Shown here in pieces: positions 9,355 through 18,126 of a stretch of 64,000 nt of DNA; positions within the stretch are counted from its first letter, which is position 1, and the number at the start of each line of letters is the position of its first letter. The stretch spans positions 1 to 64,000 of the forward strand of contig CAVRWV010000015.1 of assembly GCA_963724985.1 (NCBI GenBank), written 5' to 3'. Both the position numbers and the translations under genes were made by a program. This DNA comes from JAJPJE01 sp963724985 (GTDB taxonomy: Bacteria > Acidobacteriota > Terriglobia > Terriglobales > Acidobacteriaceae). The notes below the pieces were generated by a model, which was not told the DNA's origin, made no database searches, and saw only the letters and a program-made list of their open reading frames with translations.

Positions 9355-10656
9355 ATGCGAATCCTCGTATTGACTGTCAACTATTGGCCTGAGGCAACGG
9401 GCATCGGCGCACTGTGCACGCGCCGCTGTGAATACCTCGCAGCGCGAGGACATGACGTAACTGTATGCACAACGTTCCCGTACTATCCGCAGTGGCGAGT
9501 CGCGGAAGAGTATCGAAACCAGATTTGGTCTCGTGAGATACAGAACAGCGTGGTGGTTCTTCGGTCGTGGGCATGGATCCCAAAACGGCCGAACTCGATC
9601 AAGCGCATCGTCTTCGAGGCATCGTTCCTCGCATGCAGTTTAGTCCGCGCCGTCTGCGCCGAAACGCCTGATTTATTAATCGCAGTCTCGCCACCACTCG
9701 GACTGGCAGTCACCGCCGGACTTCTCAGCCGCCGCTGGAATATTCCGTACGTTTACGACGTGATGGACTTGCAGCCAGATGCCGCAATCGACCTTGGAAT
9801 GCTGAAACCGGGAATGGCGACACGGGCGCTCTACTCACTGGAGCGCATGGCGTACAAGAAGGCTGCATTGATTTCCACTCTGACGGAAGGCATGCGCAAC
9901 CGAATTACTTCCAAGCAAGTTCCTGCCGAAAAAGTAACCTTGTTTCCCGCGCCTGCTGACCGCGATCTCTTTCTTGTGCAGCGAAATGTCGAAGGTAAGT
10001 CTTTTCGCTCTACCCACGGACTGACTGGCTCATTTCTCGTCGTACATTCCGGAAACATGGGCGTCAAACAAGGTCTCGACGTGGTGCTGGGAGCGGCGGA
10101 ATTGTCTCGAGATCATCCCGAAATCGTGTACCTGCTGGTTGGAGACGGCGCCATGCGGTTCCAGCTTGAGGCCAGTGCGAGGGCCAGGAAGCTTTCGAAT
10201 GTCCGTTTTTTGCAAGTGCAGTCGCCTCAGCAATTCCCCCAGCTCCTGGCTGCGGCCGATGTAGGGCTGATCACCCAGCAAAGATCCGTTGCAAACATTC
10301 TCTTTCCATCCAAGACCGTGAGTCTTATGGCGGCGGGATGCCCGATTGTTGCCTCCGTTAATGGCGAGAGCGAAGTGGGGCGAGTGGTTGAGAAATCGGG
10401 AGCAGGCATTGTGATTGCGCCTGAAGACGCGGGTTCATTGTTTCAAACAGTCATGAGCCTCAAGGAATCTGGGGAACTAACCACGATGGGCGAGGCTGGG
10501 CGGAGATATGCGCGCACATATTGGGATGAAGATCTCACCTTTCCTCGCATGGAAGCCGAACTGATGAAGATCACAAACAAAGTCGAGCCTTCATCCAGCA
10601 GAGATGTGTCCCTCAATAGCGTGAGAGTGCAATCGCAAGTAGTCGTACCAGAGTAG
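9355..10656 (+). CDS. wcaI: WcaI-like colanic acid glycosyltransferase (GT4)
   Basis: A 433-residue GT4 whose N-terminus MRILVLTVNYWPEATGIG, followed by VTVCTTFPYYPQW, is the recognisable WcaI/FnlC-like opening. YVYDVMDLQPDAAIDLG, VVHSGNMGVKQGLDVVL and PSKTVSLMAAGCPIVASV complete the GT-B fold. WcaI in colanic acid synthesis is thought to add a fucose or glucuronate residue, which agrees with the GDP-fucose and UDP-glucuronate genes in this cluster. The C-terminal 25 residues are variable. The ATG at 9355 follows a hairpin that carries its ribosome-binding site. Confidence 0.85.
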   Translation: MRILVLTVNYWPEATGIGALCTRRCEYLAARGHDVTVCTTFPYYPQWRVAEEYRNQIWSREIQNSVVVLRSWAWIPKRPNSIKRIVFEASFLACSLVRAVCAETPDLLIAVSPPLGLAVTAGLLSRRWNIPYVYDVMDLQPDAAIDLGMLKPGMATRALYSLERMAYKKAALISTLTEGMRNRITSKQVPAEKVTLFPAPADRDLFLVQRNVEGKSFRSTHGLTGSFLVVHSGNMGVKQGLDVVLGAAELSRDHPEIVYLLVGDGAMRFQLEASARARKLSNVRFLQVQSPQQFPQLLAAADVGLITQQRSVANILFPSKTVSLMAAGCPIVASVNGESEVGRVVEKSGAGIVIAPEDAGSLFQTVMSLKESGELTTMGEAGRRYARTYWDEDLTFPRMEAELMKITNKVEPSSSRDVSLNSVRVQSQVVVPE

Positions 10657-10694
10657 CGTCTTCGTTGTCCGATTGACCTCATAAGAAGCAGAAA

Positions 10695-11627
10695 ATGCCA
10701 ACCGTTTCGATTTGTATTCCGACATATAAACGCCCGGAACTGCTCAAGCTTGCGGTGGAGTCATGCCTTGCGCAGACATTTACGGACTTCGAAATTGTCA
10801 TCGGCGATGACTCTCCGGATTCGCAGAGCGCAGAAATGATTCGTGCGCTACGGGCACATCAGCCTATCCGGTACTTTCGAAATTCGCCGCGCGCAGGTCA
10901 GGCAAGGAATGTGAATCAATTGTTCGTCGCCGCGCAAGGTGAATTCCTCGTGTTGCTGCATGACGATGACCTACTGTTGCCTAACGCTCTCGAAGCTCTA
11001 ATCAAGCCGTTGCAGCAGAATCCAGATTTGGTCGCATCCTTCGGCAAGCAGCTCGTCATCAATAACGAAGGCGACGTTCTCCACCCAGAATCGGAGTCGC
11101 TCAATAGAAAGTATTACCGGACCGATCAAACAGCGAACCGCGTTCAGTGTTCGGCATGGGCGGCGCTCGTTCAGCAGCTTCCTTGCGACGGTTACATGGT
11201 TCGCTCAGCCGCGGCGCGCGCGACTTTATATCGTGATGAGCCTGAAGTTGGTCAGGCTTGCGATGCAGATTTCGGCTATCGACTGATGGCGCAAGGCGAC
11301 TTCTTCTTTCTCGGAGAGTTCACCTCCGCATATCGAATTACTCCGGATTCGATCTCAGCAAGCGGCCTTCGAATTCATCTCAGCAACCTCTATTTCATTC
11401 TCAAGACGCTGGCCGTGCCAGGTGATTTGGAACATGTCCGGCGAGCCCGTTTAGAAGAGCTCGCGCCTCCGGCAGTTAACGGGTGCCTTTTAAGAGCAGC
11501 TCGCAGCAAAGCGCTCAGCATCCTCTTTGGGCCGTATTACCCCTGGGGCCGAGAGCCCGTGAAAGGCAGCATCCAGCTTGGTTTGGTTTTTCTCCCTCGT
11601 CATGTCAGCGGCATCTTTTTGAAATAA
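10695..11627 (+). CDS. GT2 family glycosyltransferase
   Basis: A 310-residue inverting GT-A enzyme. It opens with VSICIPTYKRPELLKLAVES and DFEIVIGDDSPD, the nucleotide-binding part of family 2. VLLHDDDLLLPNAL provides the DxD metal site around residues 91-105. The remaining domain is the variable acceptor region. It is a standard repeat-unit transferase of the exopolysaccharide cluster, separated by 38 bases from the WcaI-like gene. Donor and acceptor cannot be deduced. Confidence 0.9.
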   Translation: MPTVSICIPTYKRPELLKLAVESCLAQTFTDFEIVIGDDSPDSQSAEMIRALRAHQPIRYFRNSPRAGQARNVNQLFVAAQGEFLVLLHDDDLLLPNALEALIKPLQQNPDLVASFGKQLVINNEGDVLHPESESLNRKYYRTDQTANRVQCSAWAALVQQLPCDGYMVRSAAARATLYRDEPEVGQACDADFGYRLMAQGDFFFLGEFTSAYRITPDSISASGLRIHLSNLYFILKTLAVPGDLEHVRRARLEELAPPAVNGCLLRAARSKALSILFGPYYPWGREPVKGSIQLGLVFLPRHVSGIFLK

Positions 11628-11757
11628 CTCACTCAGCGCCATCTTGCAATCGCGCATAAGCGACTGCATGAAGTGAATATCTTCGCCACCTCGCAATCCG
11701 ACCTCACCACGAGTCCTCACGCTGCAAAAACTCTGAGTTGTACGAAGGAGCGCCACG

Positions 11758-12840
11758 ATGAAGCGAGCTTTGATCACCGGAATCACGGGTCAGGACGGAT
11801 CCTACTTAGCCGAACTGTTGTTATCGAAGGGCTACGAAGTGCACGGGATCGTTCGTCGCGCCAGCACTTTCAACACCCGTCGAATCGATCACATCTATCA
11901 GGATCCACATGCGCCGGACGTTCGCCTGTTCCTGCATTATGGCGATCTGTCTTCGAGCGATCAGCTGACCAATCTCATTTACAACCTCCAGCCCGAAGAG
12001 ATTTACCACCTTGGCGCGCAGAGCCACGTGATGGTCAGCTTCGAGACTCCGGAATATACCGCCGACATTACTGGCGTTGGCACCGTTCGTCTTCTGGAAG
12101 CGATTCGCCGTAGTGGCATTAAAACCAGGTTCTACCAGGCAAGTTCTTCGGAGATGTTCGGAGCCGCCAAGCCGCCTCAGAACGAATTAACGGCGTTCTA
12201 CCCCCGCAGCCCGTACGGTGTCGCGAAAGTATTTAGCTACTGGTCCGTGGTCAATTATCGGGAGGCCTACGATCTGTTCGCTTGCAATGGAATTTTGTTC
12301 AACCACGAAAGCGCGAGGCGGGGGGAAACCTTTGTCACCCGAAAAATAACGCGCGCCGTCGCTCGAATCATCGCCGGACAACAAAAGAAGCTCTACCTCG
12401 GGAACTTACAGTCACGGCGTGACTGGGGCTACGCACCTGAATACGTCGACGGTATGTGGCGGATCCTTCAGCAGGATCGCCCGGGAGATTACGTCCTCGG
12501 GACTGGCCACTCTCATACGATTGAGGAGTTCGTTACCGAAGCATTCGAATACGTTGGCCTGGATTGGAGGGACTACGTCGAAATTGATTCCAAGTATTTT
12601 CGTCCAACCGAGGTCGACTATCTTCTCGCCGACTGCACCAAGGCGCGCACCGAGCTCGGCTGGGAGCCACAGGTCGGATTCAAGGAGCTTATCCACATCA
12701 TGATTGACGCCGATCTGGACGGACTCGCATTTAAGCCCATCGGAGATGGCAAGCGTATTCTGCAGAGCCGCTTCGGCAGCTGGCACCAGTGGGACAACTC
12801 TGTAGCGCGGTCTCTGCAAATGGCAAGCGGCTTGGACTAA
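11758..12840 (+). CDS. gmd: GDP-mannose 4,6-dehydratase
   Basis: A 360-residue extended SDR enzyme that converts GDP-D-mannose to GDP-4-keto-6-deoxy-D-mannose, the first committed step to GDP-L-fucose. The NADP-binding motif GITGQDGSYLAELLL begins at residue 8. The catalytic residues are Ser130, Glu132 (SSSEMFG), Tyr153 and Lys157 (YGVAK). RRASTFNTRRIDH, involved in cofactor binding, and NHES-RRGETFVTRKIT are exact family hallmarks. A good AGGAG lies before the ATG, after a 130-base gap that could hold a promoter. It is followed 15 bases later by GDP-fucose synthase, the next enzyme in the pathway. Confidence 0.97.
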   Translation: MKRALITGITGQDGSYLAELLLSKGYEVHGIVRRASTFNTRRIDHIYQDPHAPDVRLFLHYGDLSSSDQLTNLIYNLQPEEIYHLGAQSHVMVSFETPEYTADITGVGTVRLLEAIRRSGIKTRFYQASSSEMFGAAKPPQNELTAFYPRSPYGVAKVFSYWSVVNYREAYDLFACNGILFNHESARRGETFVTRKITRAVARIIAGQQKKLYLGNLQSRRDWGYAPEYVDGMWRILQQDRPGDYVLGTGHSHTIEEFVTEAFEYVGLDWRDYVEIDSKYFRPTEVDYLLADCTKARTELGWEPQVGFKELIHIMIDADLDGLAFKPIGDGKRILQSRFGSWHQWDNSVARSLQMASGLD

Positions 12841-12855
12841 GGGAGGTGACGCGAG

Positions 12856-13857
12856 ATGACTAGCTCAATGCTTGACCCTTCCGCGCGAATTTATGTTGCC
12901 GGCCATACTGGCTTAATCGGTTCTGCGTTGGTGCGTACACTCCATGCTTCCGGTTATCGCAACCTGCTGCTTCGTTGTCATCATGAACTCGATCTGGCCA
13001 ATCAGTCGGCAGTCGCTCGATTCTTTTCCACCGAACGCCCAGAGTATGTATTTCTGGCCGCTGCCAAGGTTGGGGGCATTTACGCCAACAACACCTATCC
13101 TGCTGATTTCATCGCACAGAACCTCGCGATTCAGAGCAACGTGATTCAGCAGTCATACCAAGCAGGAGTGCAGCGACTGCTATTTCTGGGCTCGAGCTGT
13201 ATCTATCCCAAGCACTGCCCACAGCCCATTAAAGAAGACCACCTGCTTTCTGGTCCTTTGGAGCCCACGAACCAGCCCTATGCGATCGCGAAGATCGCCG
13301 GAATTGAAATGTGTGCGGGATTCAATCGTCAACACCAAACTCGATTCCTCGCTGCGATGCCCACCAATCTCTTCGGAGAAGGCGACAACTACGATCTGCG
13401 AACGTCACATGTCATCCCGGCCCTGATTCGGAAAATGTCGGAGGCAACGCAGTTAGGGTGGAACAGCGTAACCGTCTGGGGAACCGGCACCGCCAAAAGG
13501 GAATTCCTATACAGCGACGATCTGGCTGACGCCTGTCTATTTTTGATGAGATTGAGTGATGCTTCCTTCCATCAACTGATCGACAGCGCGCGCTCTCCGT
13601 TGATCAACGTCGGGTCAGGGGAAGAAATCACGATCCGCGAACTGGCCGAAACTATCGCCGATGTAGTTGGATTTCGCGGGAACTTGGTCTTCGACTCCGG
13701 CAAGCCGGATGGAACTCCTCGAAAACTGCTCGATTGTTCGCGGATGATGTCTCTCGGTTGGCAACCAACTATCCCTCTGCGTCTGGGACTCGAGAAGGTA
13801 TGCAAGGACTTCCAGCGAATCCACGGCCATTCTCCAATTCTTGAAAACGCTATCTAG
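12856..13857 (+). CDS. fcl: GDP-L-fucose synthase
   Basis: A 333-residue SDR epimerase/reductase that turns GDP-4-keto-6-deoxymannose into GDP-L-fucose with NADPH. Visible motifs are AGHTGLIGSALVR (Rossmann loop), AAAKVGGIYANNTYPADF, the catalytic LGSSCIYPK, PYAIAKIAG (Tyr and Lys) and NLFGEGDNYD. GGAGGTG at 12842-12848 is a clear ribosome-binding site for the ATG at 12856. It directly follows gmd, so the two-step GDP-fucose pathway is complete in this operon. Confidence 0.97.
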   Translation: MTSSMLDPSARIYVAGHTGLIGSALVRTLHASGYRNLLLRCHHELDLANQSAVARFFSTERPEYVFLAAAKVGGIYANNTYPADFIAQNLAIQSNVIQQSYQAGVQRLLFLGSSCIYPKHCPQPIKEDHLLSGPLEPTNQPYAIAKIAGIEMCAGFNRQHQTRFLAAMPTNLFGEGDNYDLRTSHVIPALIRKMSEATQLGWNSVTVWGTGTAKREFLYSDDLADACLFLMRLSDASFHQLIDSARSPLINVGSGEEITIRELAETIADVVGFRGNLVFDSGKPDGTPRKLLDCSRMMSLGWQPTIPLRLGLEKVCKDFQRIHGHSPILENAI

Positions 13858-13911
13858 CGGAACGCTTAGCTCTTCCCGAGCCAAATTTCTTTTTCTACGA
13901 AGGACACTGAT

Positions 13912-15480
13912 TTGAAGCAAGAACCCGGAAGTCTGCCTTCGGTCGCCAATGTAGACACCGATCGAAGCGCGAGCAAGAACGGAAGTGGGGGCCGTCGCAG
14001 CAGTATCTCGCGAAATGCCAGCTTCAATATTCTCGGATCTGTCCTTCCTATGTTTGTCACGCTGGCCACGGTTCCTCCCTACCTGAAGCTCATCGGCGAC
14101 GTAAGGTTTGGAGTGCTCTCGCTGGTTTGGGTATTCCTCGGCTACTTCGGACTCTTCGAAATGGGGTTAGGCCGCGCCACCTCAAAATACATAGCGCAAC
14201 TGAAGCACGACGCGGGCGAAACTCGCGAATCTGTGTTTTGGACTGCTCTGCTGGTGAATTTGGCAGTCGGTAGCGTAGGCGGGCTCCTGCTATGGATCGT
14301 CGCGAGCGTGACGATGCCGTTTTGGCTGAAAACTGGCGGCGACATTCAGGCTGAGGTCGCGCGATCTATGCCGTGGCTCGCTGCTGCCGTGCCCGTTGCA
14401 ACGCTCACCTCGGTTCTAGTGGGAGCATTAGAAGGCCGCGAAGAGTTCGGAGCAATTAATTCGCAGCAGATTGGCGCAACCGTTGTCTTTCAGCTCGTTC
14501 CGCTGGGAATCGCGGCATGGTTGGGACCTCGAATCGATTGGCTGGTCGCGGCAACGGTCCTGACACGCGTAGCCACCAATGTGCCTCTGTTTGTCTTCTG
14601 CGTTCGTCGCGTACCTCTGCGAGGGATGCCGCGCATCAACCGCGAATGGGTGGTGCGATTGTGGCGCTTCGGTATCTGGATCACCGTGTCGGGGGTTGCC
14701 TCGCCCATATTGACCAGCCTGGACCGTTTCGTGATTGGGTTTGCCCAAGGCGCGCAAGCCGTGACTTATTACGCGATCCCCTACGGATTCGCCAGCAAGC
14801 TCTTAGTCTTCCCGAGCAGCGTTTCGCGAGCATTGTTTCCGCGCTTTTCCGCTGAGCAATCGTCAGGTGCAAAGCAGATGGGCGCGCGCGCTGTGCTCGG
14901 TCTGGCCAGCATATTGACCCCAATTGTGGTGATGGCAATCCTTGCGACCGATCCGTTCTTCCGCCTGTGGATTGGCCCAGTCGCCGCATCCCGATGCGTC
15001 CATGCAGGAGAACTGTTGCTAATCGGGATTTGGATAAATGCCCTTGCCTACATTCCCAACGGCCTTCTGCAGGCGCAAGGACGCCCCGACCTTCCCGCGA
15101 AATTTCACGTCGCGGAGTTGCTGCCATTTCTCGCCGTCTTGTGGGTGGGAACGCACTTCTGGGGAGTAACGGGTGCAGCAGCCGCCTGGTGTATTCGCGC
15201 GTTCGGAGACGCGGTATTGCTTTTTATCGCGACCGACATGTTGCGCACCACCATCGTGCGTCTCATTCCCGCGATTGCGTTGACCAGCTTCGCTTTCGCC
15301 ACAGCTTTGTTACTCGGCGAACATTTTCTGATGCGATTGCTTCTGTTTGCCTTACTCGGAGTCGGTTCATTATTAGTGAGCCAAGCCACTTCGCCAGAAG
15401 CAATGCAGCTGGTTCTAAGTCGTGCTCGGTCTCTCTACAGCAAGAATGAATTTCCGGCCACATCCGAGACCGGCGCCTGA
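13912..15480 (+). CDS. Wzx-like oligosaccharide flippase (MATE/MOP superfamily)
   Basis: A 522-residue integral membrane protein starting at TTG 13912, with a polar N-terminus of about 40 residues and then 12 or more hydrophobic helices. The segment YLKLIGDVRFGVLSLVWVFLGYFGLFEMGLGRA is typical of polysaccharide transporters of the Wzx/RfbX type, and LDRFVIGFAQGAQAVTYYAIPY is the second conserved region. It would move lipid-linked repeat units across the inner membrane to the Wzy-like polymerase. Position between the GDP-fucose genes and a further GT2 supports this. Length and topology are normal for the family. Confidence 0.85.
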   Translation: MKQEPGSLPSVANVDTDRSASKNGSGGRRSSISRNASFNILGSVLPMFVTLATVPPYLKLIGDVRFGVLSLVWVFLGYFGLFEMGLGRATSKYIAQLKHDAGETRESVFWTALLVNLAVGSVGGLLLWIVASVTMPFWLKTGGDIQAEVARSMPWLAAAVPVATLTSVLVGALEGREEFGAINSQQIGATVVFQLVPLGIAAWLGPRIDWLVAATVLTRVATNVPLFVFCVRRVPLRGMPRINREWVVRLWRFGIWITVSGVASPILTSLDRFVIGFAQGAQAVTYYAIPYGFASKLLVFPSSVSRALFPRFSAEQSSGAKQMGARAVLGLASILTPIVVMAILATDPFFRLWIGPVAASRCVHAGELLLIGIWINALAYIPNGLLQAQGRPDLPAKFHVAELLPFLAVLWVGTHFWGVTGAAAAWCIRAFGDAVLLFIATDMLRTTIVRLIPAIALTSFAFATALLLGEHFLMRLLLFALLGVGSLLVSQATSPEAMQLVLSRARSLYSKNEFPATSETGA

Positions 15481-15501
15481 GCGCATTTCCCGATAAATCC
15501 A

Positions 15502-16617
15502 ATGAAGGTATCGGTAGCACTAGCAACGCATAACGGTGAGCCATGGTTGCGGGAGCAGCTCGAGAGTCTCGCTCGGCAGACACTGCGGCCTTGCGAACTG
15601 GTTGTCAGCGACGATCATTCGTCGGATCGCACCCTCTCCGTGGTGGAGGCCTTCGCCGCCAGTGCGCCTTTTCCCGTCCAGATCGTGCGCCATCATACTC
15701 GCCTGGGTTTCGCCGATAACTTCGTAAGCGCGTTGCGGCGCTGTTCGGGAGAGGCAATCGCCTTTTGTGACCAAGACGATGTGTGGAGCGCCGACAAGCT
15801 CGAACTCTGCGTTCGCGCCATGTGTAACAATCGCGGAATTTCCCTCGTACATCATGATTGCGAGGAGGTCGACTCAACTCTCCAGCCTCTTGGAATCATT
15901 CTTCGCCCTGCCGCTGCCGGTTCTCCACGCCATCGCACAGACGGGCATGCCGTGGTCAGTATTTCCATGCTCGGCTGTTGTATGCTCGCGCGGCGAAGCG
16001 TAATCACGTTGCTCCTCGATTGCTGGCCAGCGTCGCATCTCCGTTATGTCCGGAATAGCGGTTCACGAGGTGTGCTCGGCCACGATCTTGCCACTCTTCA
16101 TATGGCGTCAGTAATCGGCAATGTTCACTATCTTTCCGAAGTGCTGCTGCAACATCGCCGCCACGACAGAAACACGTGGAGCCCCGACTTATCCTTTACG
16201 AAAGGGAAGTCTCAGACGTCGCTCGCAGGAAAATCCAAAGTATTGCAAGAGTGCGCCGAGGTCAGGACAGTCGTCGCCTCCATGTATGAGGAAATGTCCG
16301 GGCGCGCGGAAGCAAAGAATCAAAGTGCAGCCGCTGATTATCTAGCAAAGATATCTTCCCGCGACCGCCAACTCGCCGGCTTTTATGCTCGGCGCGCAGA
16401 GCTCTACAACGCGCAGTTCAGGCGCGAACGCTTCTCGATTTTCTGGAATGCGGTGTGCAGCGGCGATTACCGGGCAGTCGGCGGAATCCTCGGCGGCATG
16501 CGCTGTGGCACGAAGGATCTTGCATTTGCCATCGCCGGTCCTGCGGCCCCGCAAACACTGGAAGCGATTTGTAGTCGTTTGAACCTGAAATTTCATCCCC
16601 GCGAAGTCGCGAAGTAG
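15502..16617 (+). CDS. GT2 family glycosyltransferase
   Basis: A 371-residue GT-A enzyme. VSVALATHNGEPWLREQLES and LVVSDDHSSDRTL form the nucleotide-binding half; AFCDQDDVWSADKLE is the metal-binding motif, of the QDD-W type seen in rhamnosyl- and related transferases. The C-terminal third is helical and charged. The ATG at 15502 is 21 bases after the flippase stop. A rhamnosyl-type specificity is only suggested by the QDD-W form and is not established. Confidence 0.88.
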   Translation: MKVSVALATHNGEPWLREQLESLARQTLRPCELVVSDDHSSDRTLSVVEAFAASAPFPVQIVRHHTRLGFADNFVSALRRCSGEAIAFCDQDDVWSADKLELCVRAMCNNRGISLVHHDCEEVDSTLQPLGIILRPAAAGSPRHRTDGHAVVSISMLGCCMLARRSVITLLLDCWPASHLRYVRNSGSRGVLGHDLATLHMASVIGNVHYLSEVLLQHRRHDRNTWSPDLSFTKGKSQTSLAGKSKVLQECAEVRTVVASMYEEMSGRAEAKNQSAAADYLAKISSRDRQLAGFYARRAELYNAQFRRERFSIFWNAVCSGDYRAVGGILGGMRCGTKDLAFAIAGPAAPQTLEAICSRLNLKFHPREVAK

Positions 16618-16647
16618 TCGTCAAGTTCCCATCAGGAGGCCTGAGTT

Positions 16648-18123
16648 TTGCAGATCGCAGTGGTAGGTTCGGGATACGTAGGACTAGTTGCTGCGGCATG
16701 TTTTGCTGAGATCGGACACGACGTCATTTCCATCGATAATGACGCGGAGAAGATTTCCCGGCTGCAACAGGGCGAAGTTCCCATCCATGAAGAGCATCTT
16801 CCGGAGCTGCTGGAACGGCATCGCGGCAAGCGATTGCAGTTCTCGACTGACATGGCAGGAGCTGTGCAGCAGAGCGCGGCCATCTTCATCGCCGTCGGAA
16901 CTCCGTCGACGGAAGAAGGGGATGCGGATCTTTCGTACGTCGAATCCGTATCGCGTGCCGTGGCTGCCGCCATCAACTCTTACAAGGTTGTGGTTGAGAA
17001 GAGCACCGTTCCGGTGTTCACCAGCAACTGGATCCGCAAGGTAATGTTGCTCGACGGCGCTCCGGCCGAGTTGTTCGACGTCGCGTCCAATCCTGAATTC
17101 CTGCGCGAAGGCACGGCAGTCGTTGATTTCCTGTACCCAGATCGCATCGTTACCGGCGCGGACACCGTCCGCTGCTCCGAGGTGCTGCGCGAGATCTATC
17201 GTCCGCTGACGGACGGTTCGTATTACCTGCGCTCTGATCGTGCGGCGGTGCCAGCCCCCGCAAAATGGTCGAGTCCGGCCCGCCTGATCGCCACCAGCAC
17301 CAAAAGCGCCGAGATCATCAAGCACGCATCGAATGCCTTTCTGGCTACAAAGATCTCATTCATCAATGCCGTCGCCAACATCTGTGAGTCGGTGGGAGCG
17401 GACGTGAAAGAAGTCTGCGAAGGGATTGGCTCCGACTCGCGGATTGGGAACCGGTTTCTGAATCCGGGCGTGGGTTATGGCGGCTCGTGCTTTCCCAAGG
17501 ACCTGAAGGCTTTTCGCCACGTCGCGCGTGAGAATGGCTACGACTTCAGCCTGCTCTCCGCTGTTATCGCGATCAACGATGAGCAGCGTGCACGCTTTCT
17601 ACGGAAAGTTCGAACGGCACTCTGGACACTCAAAGGGAAGAAACTCGCCGTCCTCGGCCTTGCTTTCAAAGGTGGCACCGATGATATCCGCGAATCTCCG
17701 GCGATCGAAATTGTGAAAAGCCTGCTGAAGGAAGGCTGCGAAATCCACGCCTACGACCCGGCTGCGAGTGAGCGCGCGCGTGAGGTACTGCCCGGTTCAT
17801 CGGTCAGCTATCACGACTCGGCTTACGCTGCGGCGCAGGGTGCCGACGCCTTGCTGATTCTCACTGACTGGTCGGGCTTTGCCGATCTCCACCTCGATCA
17901 ATTGCGTTCCATGCTCGCATATCCGATCGTTGTCGATGGCCGCAATCTTTACGATCCAGCAACGATGTCCGCACACGGATTCCTGTACTACAGCATCGGG
18001 CGACCTGATTCGCAGCCGACTCGCCAGGGAGAAAAATATCGTGTCGAGCCGGCGCATGTCGGAGTCTCAGAGCATTCGATGCGGCCGAGTACGCACGTCT
18101 CAGTCTCCAATACTCGCATTTAG
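16648..18123 (+). CDS. ugd: UDP-glucose 6-dehydrogenase
   Basis: A 491-residue enzyme that oxidises UDP-glucose twice with NAD+ to UDP-glucuronate. TTG at 16648 follows AGGAGG at about 16634. The N-terminal NAD domain shows IAVVGSGYVGLVAAACFAEIG; the central domain VASNPEFLREGTAVVDFLYPDRIV; the catalytic cysteine is Cys281 in GVGYGGSCFPKD; and the C-terminal UDP-binding domain has LAFKGGTDDIRESPAIEI. A short insertion of about 20 residues (AAVPAPAKWSSPARL) precedes TKSAEIIKHASNAFLA. A variable tail of about 45 residues follows the last core strand. It supplies glucuronate for an acidic exopolysaccharide. Confidence 0.96.
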   Translation: MQIAVVGSGYVGLVAAACFAEIGHDVISIDNDAEKISRLQQGEVPIHEEHLPELLERHRGKRLQFSTDMAGAVQQSAAIFIAVGTPSTEEGDADLSYVESVSRAVAAAINSYKVVVEKSTVPVFTSNWIRKVMLLDGAPAELFDVASNPEFLREGTAVVDFLYPDRIVTGADTVRCSEVLREIYRPLTDGSYYLRSDRAAVPAPAKWSSPARLIATSTKSAEIIKHASNAFLATKISFINAVANICESVGADVKEVCEGIGSDSRIGNRFLNPGVGYGGSCFPKDLKAFRHVARENGYDFSLLSAVIAINDEQRARFLRKVRTALWTLKGKKLAVLGLAFKGGTDDIRESPAIEIVKSLLKEGCEIHAYDPAASERAREVLPGSSVSYHDSAYAAAQGADALLILTDWSGFADLHLDQLRSMLAYPIVVDGRNLYDPATMSAHGFLYYSIGRPDSQPTRQGEKYRVEPAHVGVSEHSMRPSTHVSVSNTRI

Positions 18124-18126
18124 GCC

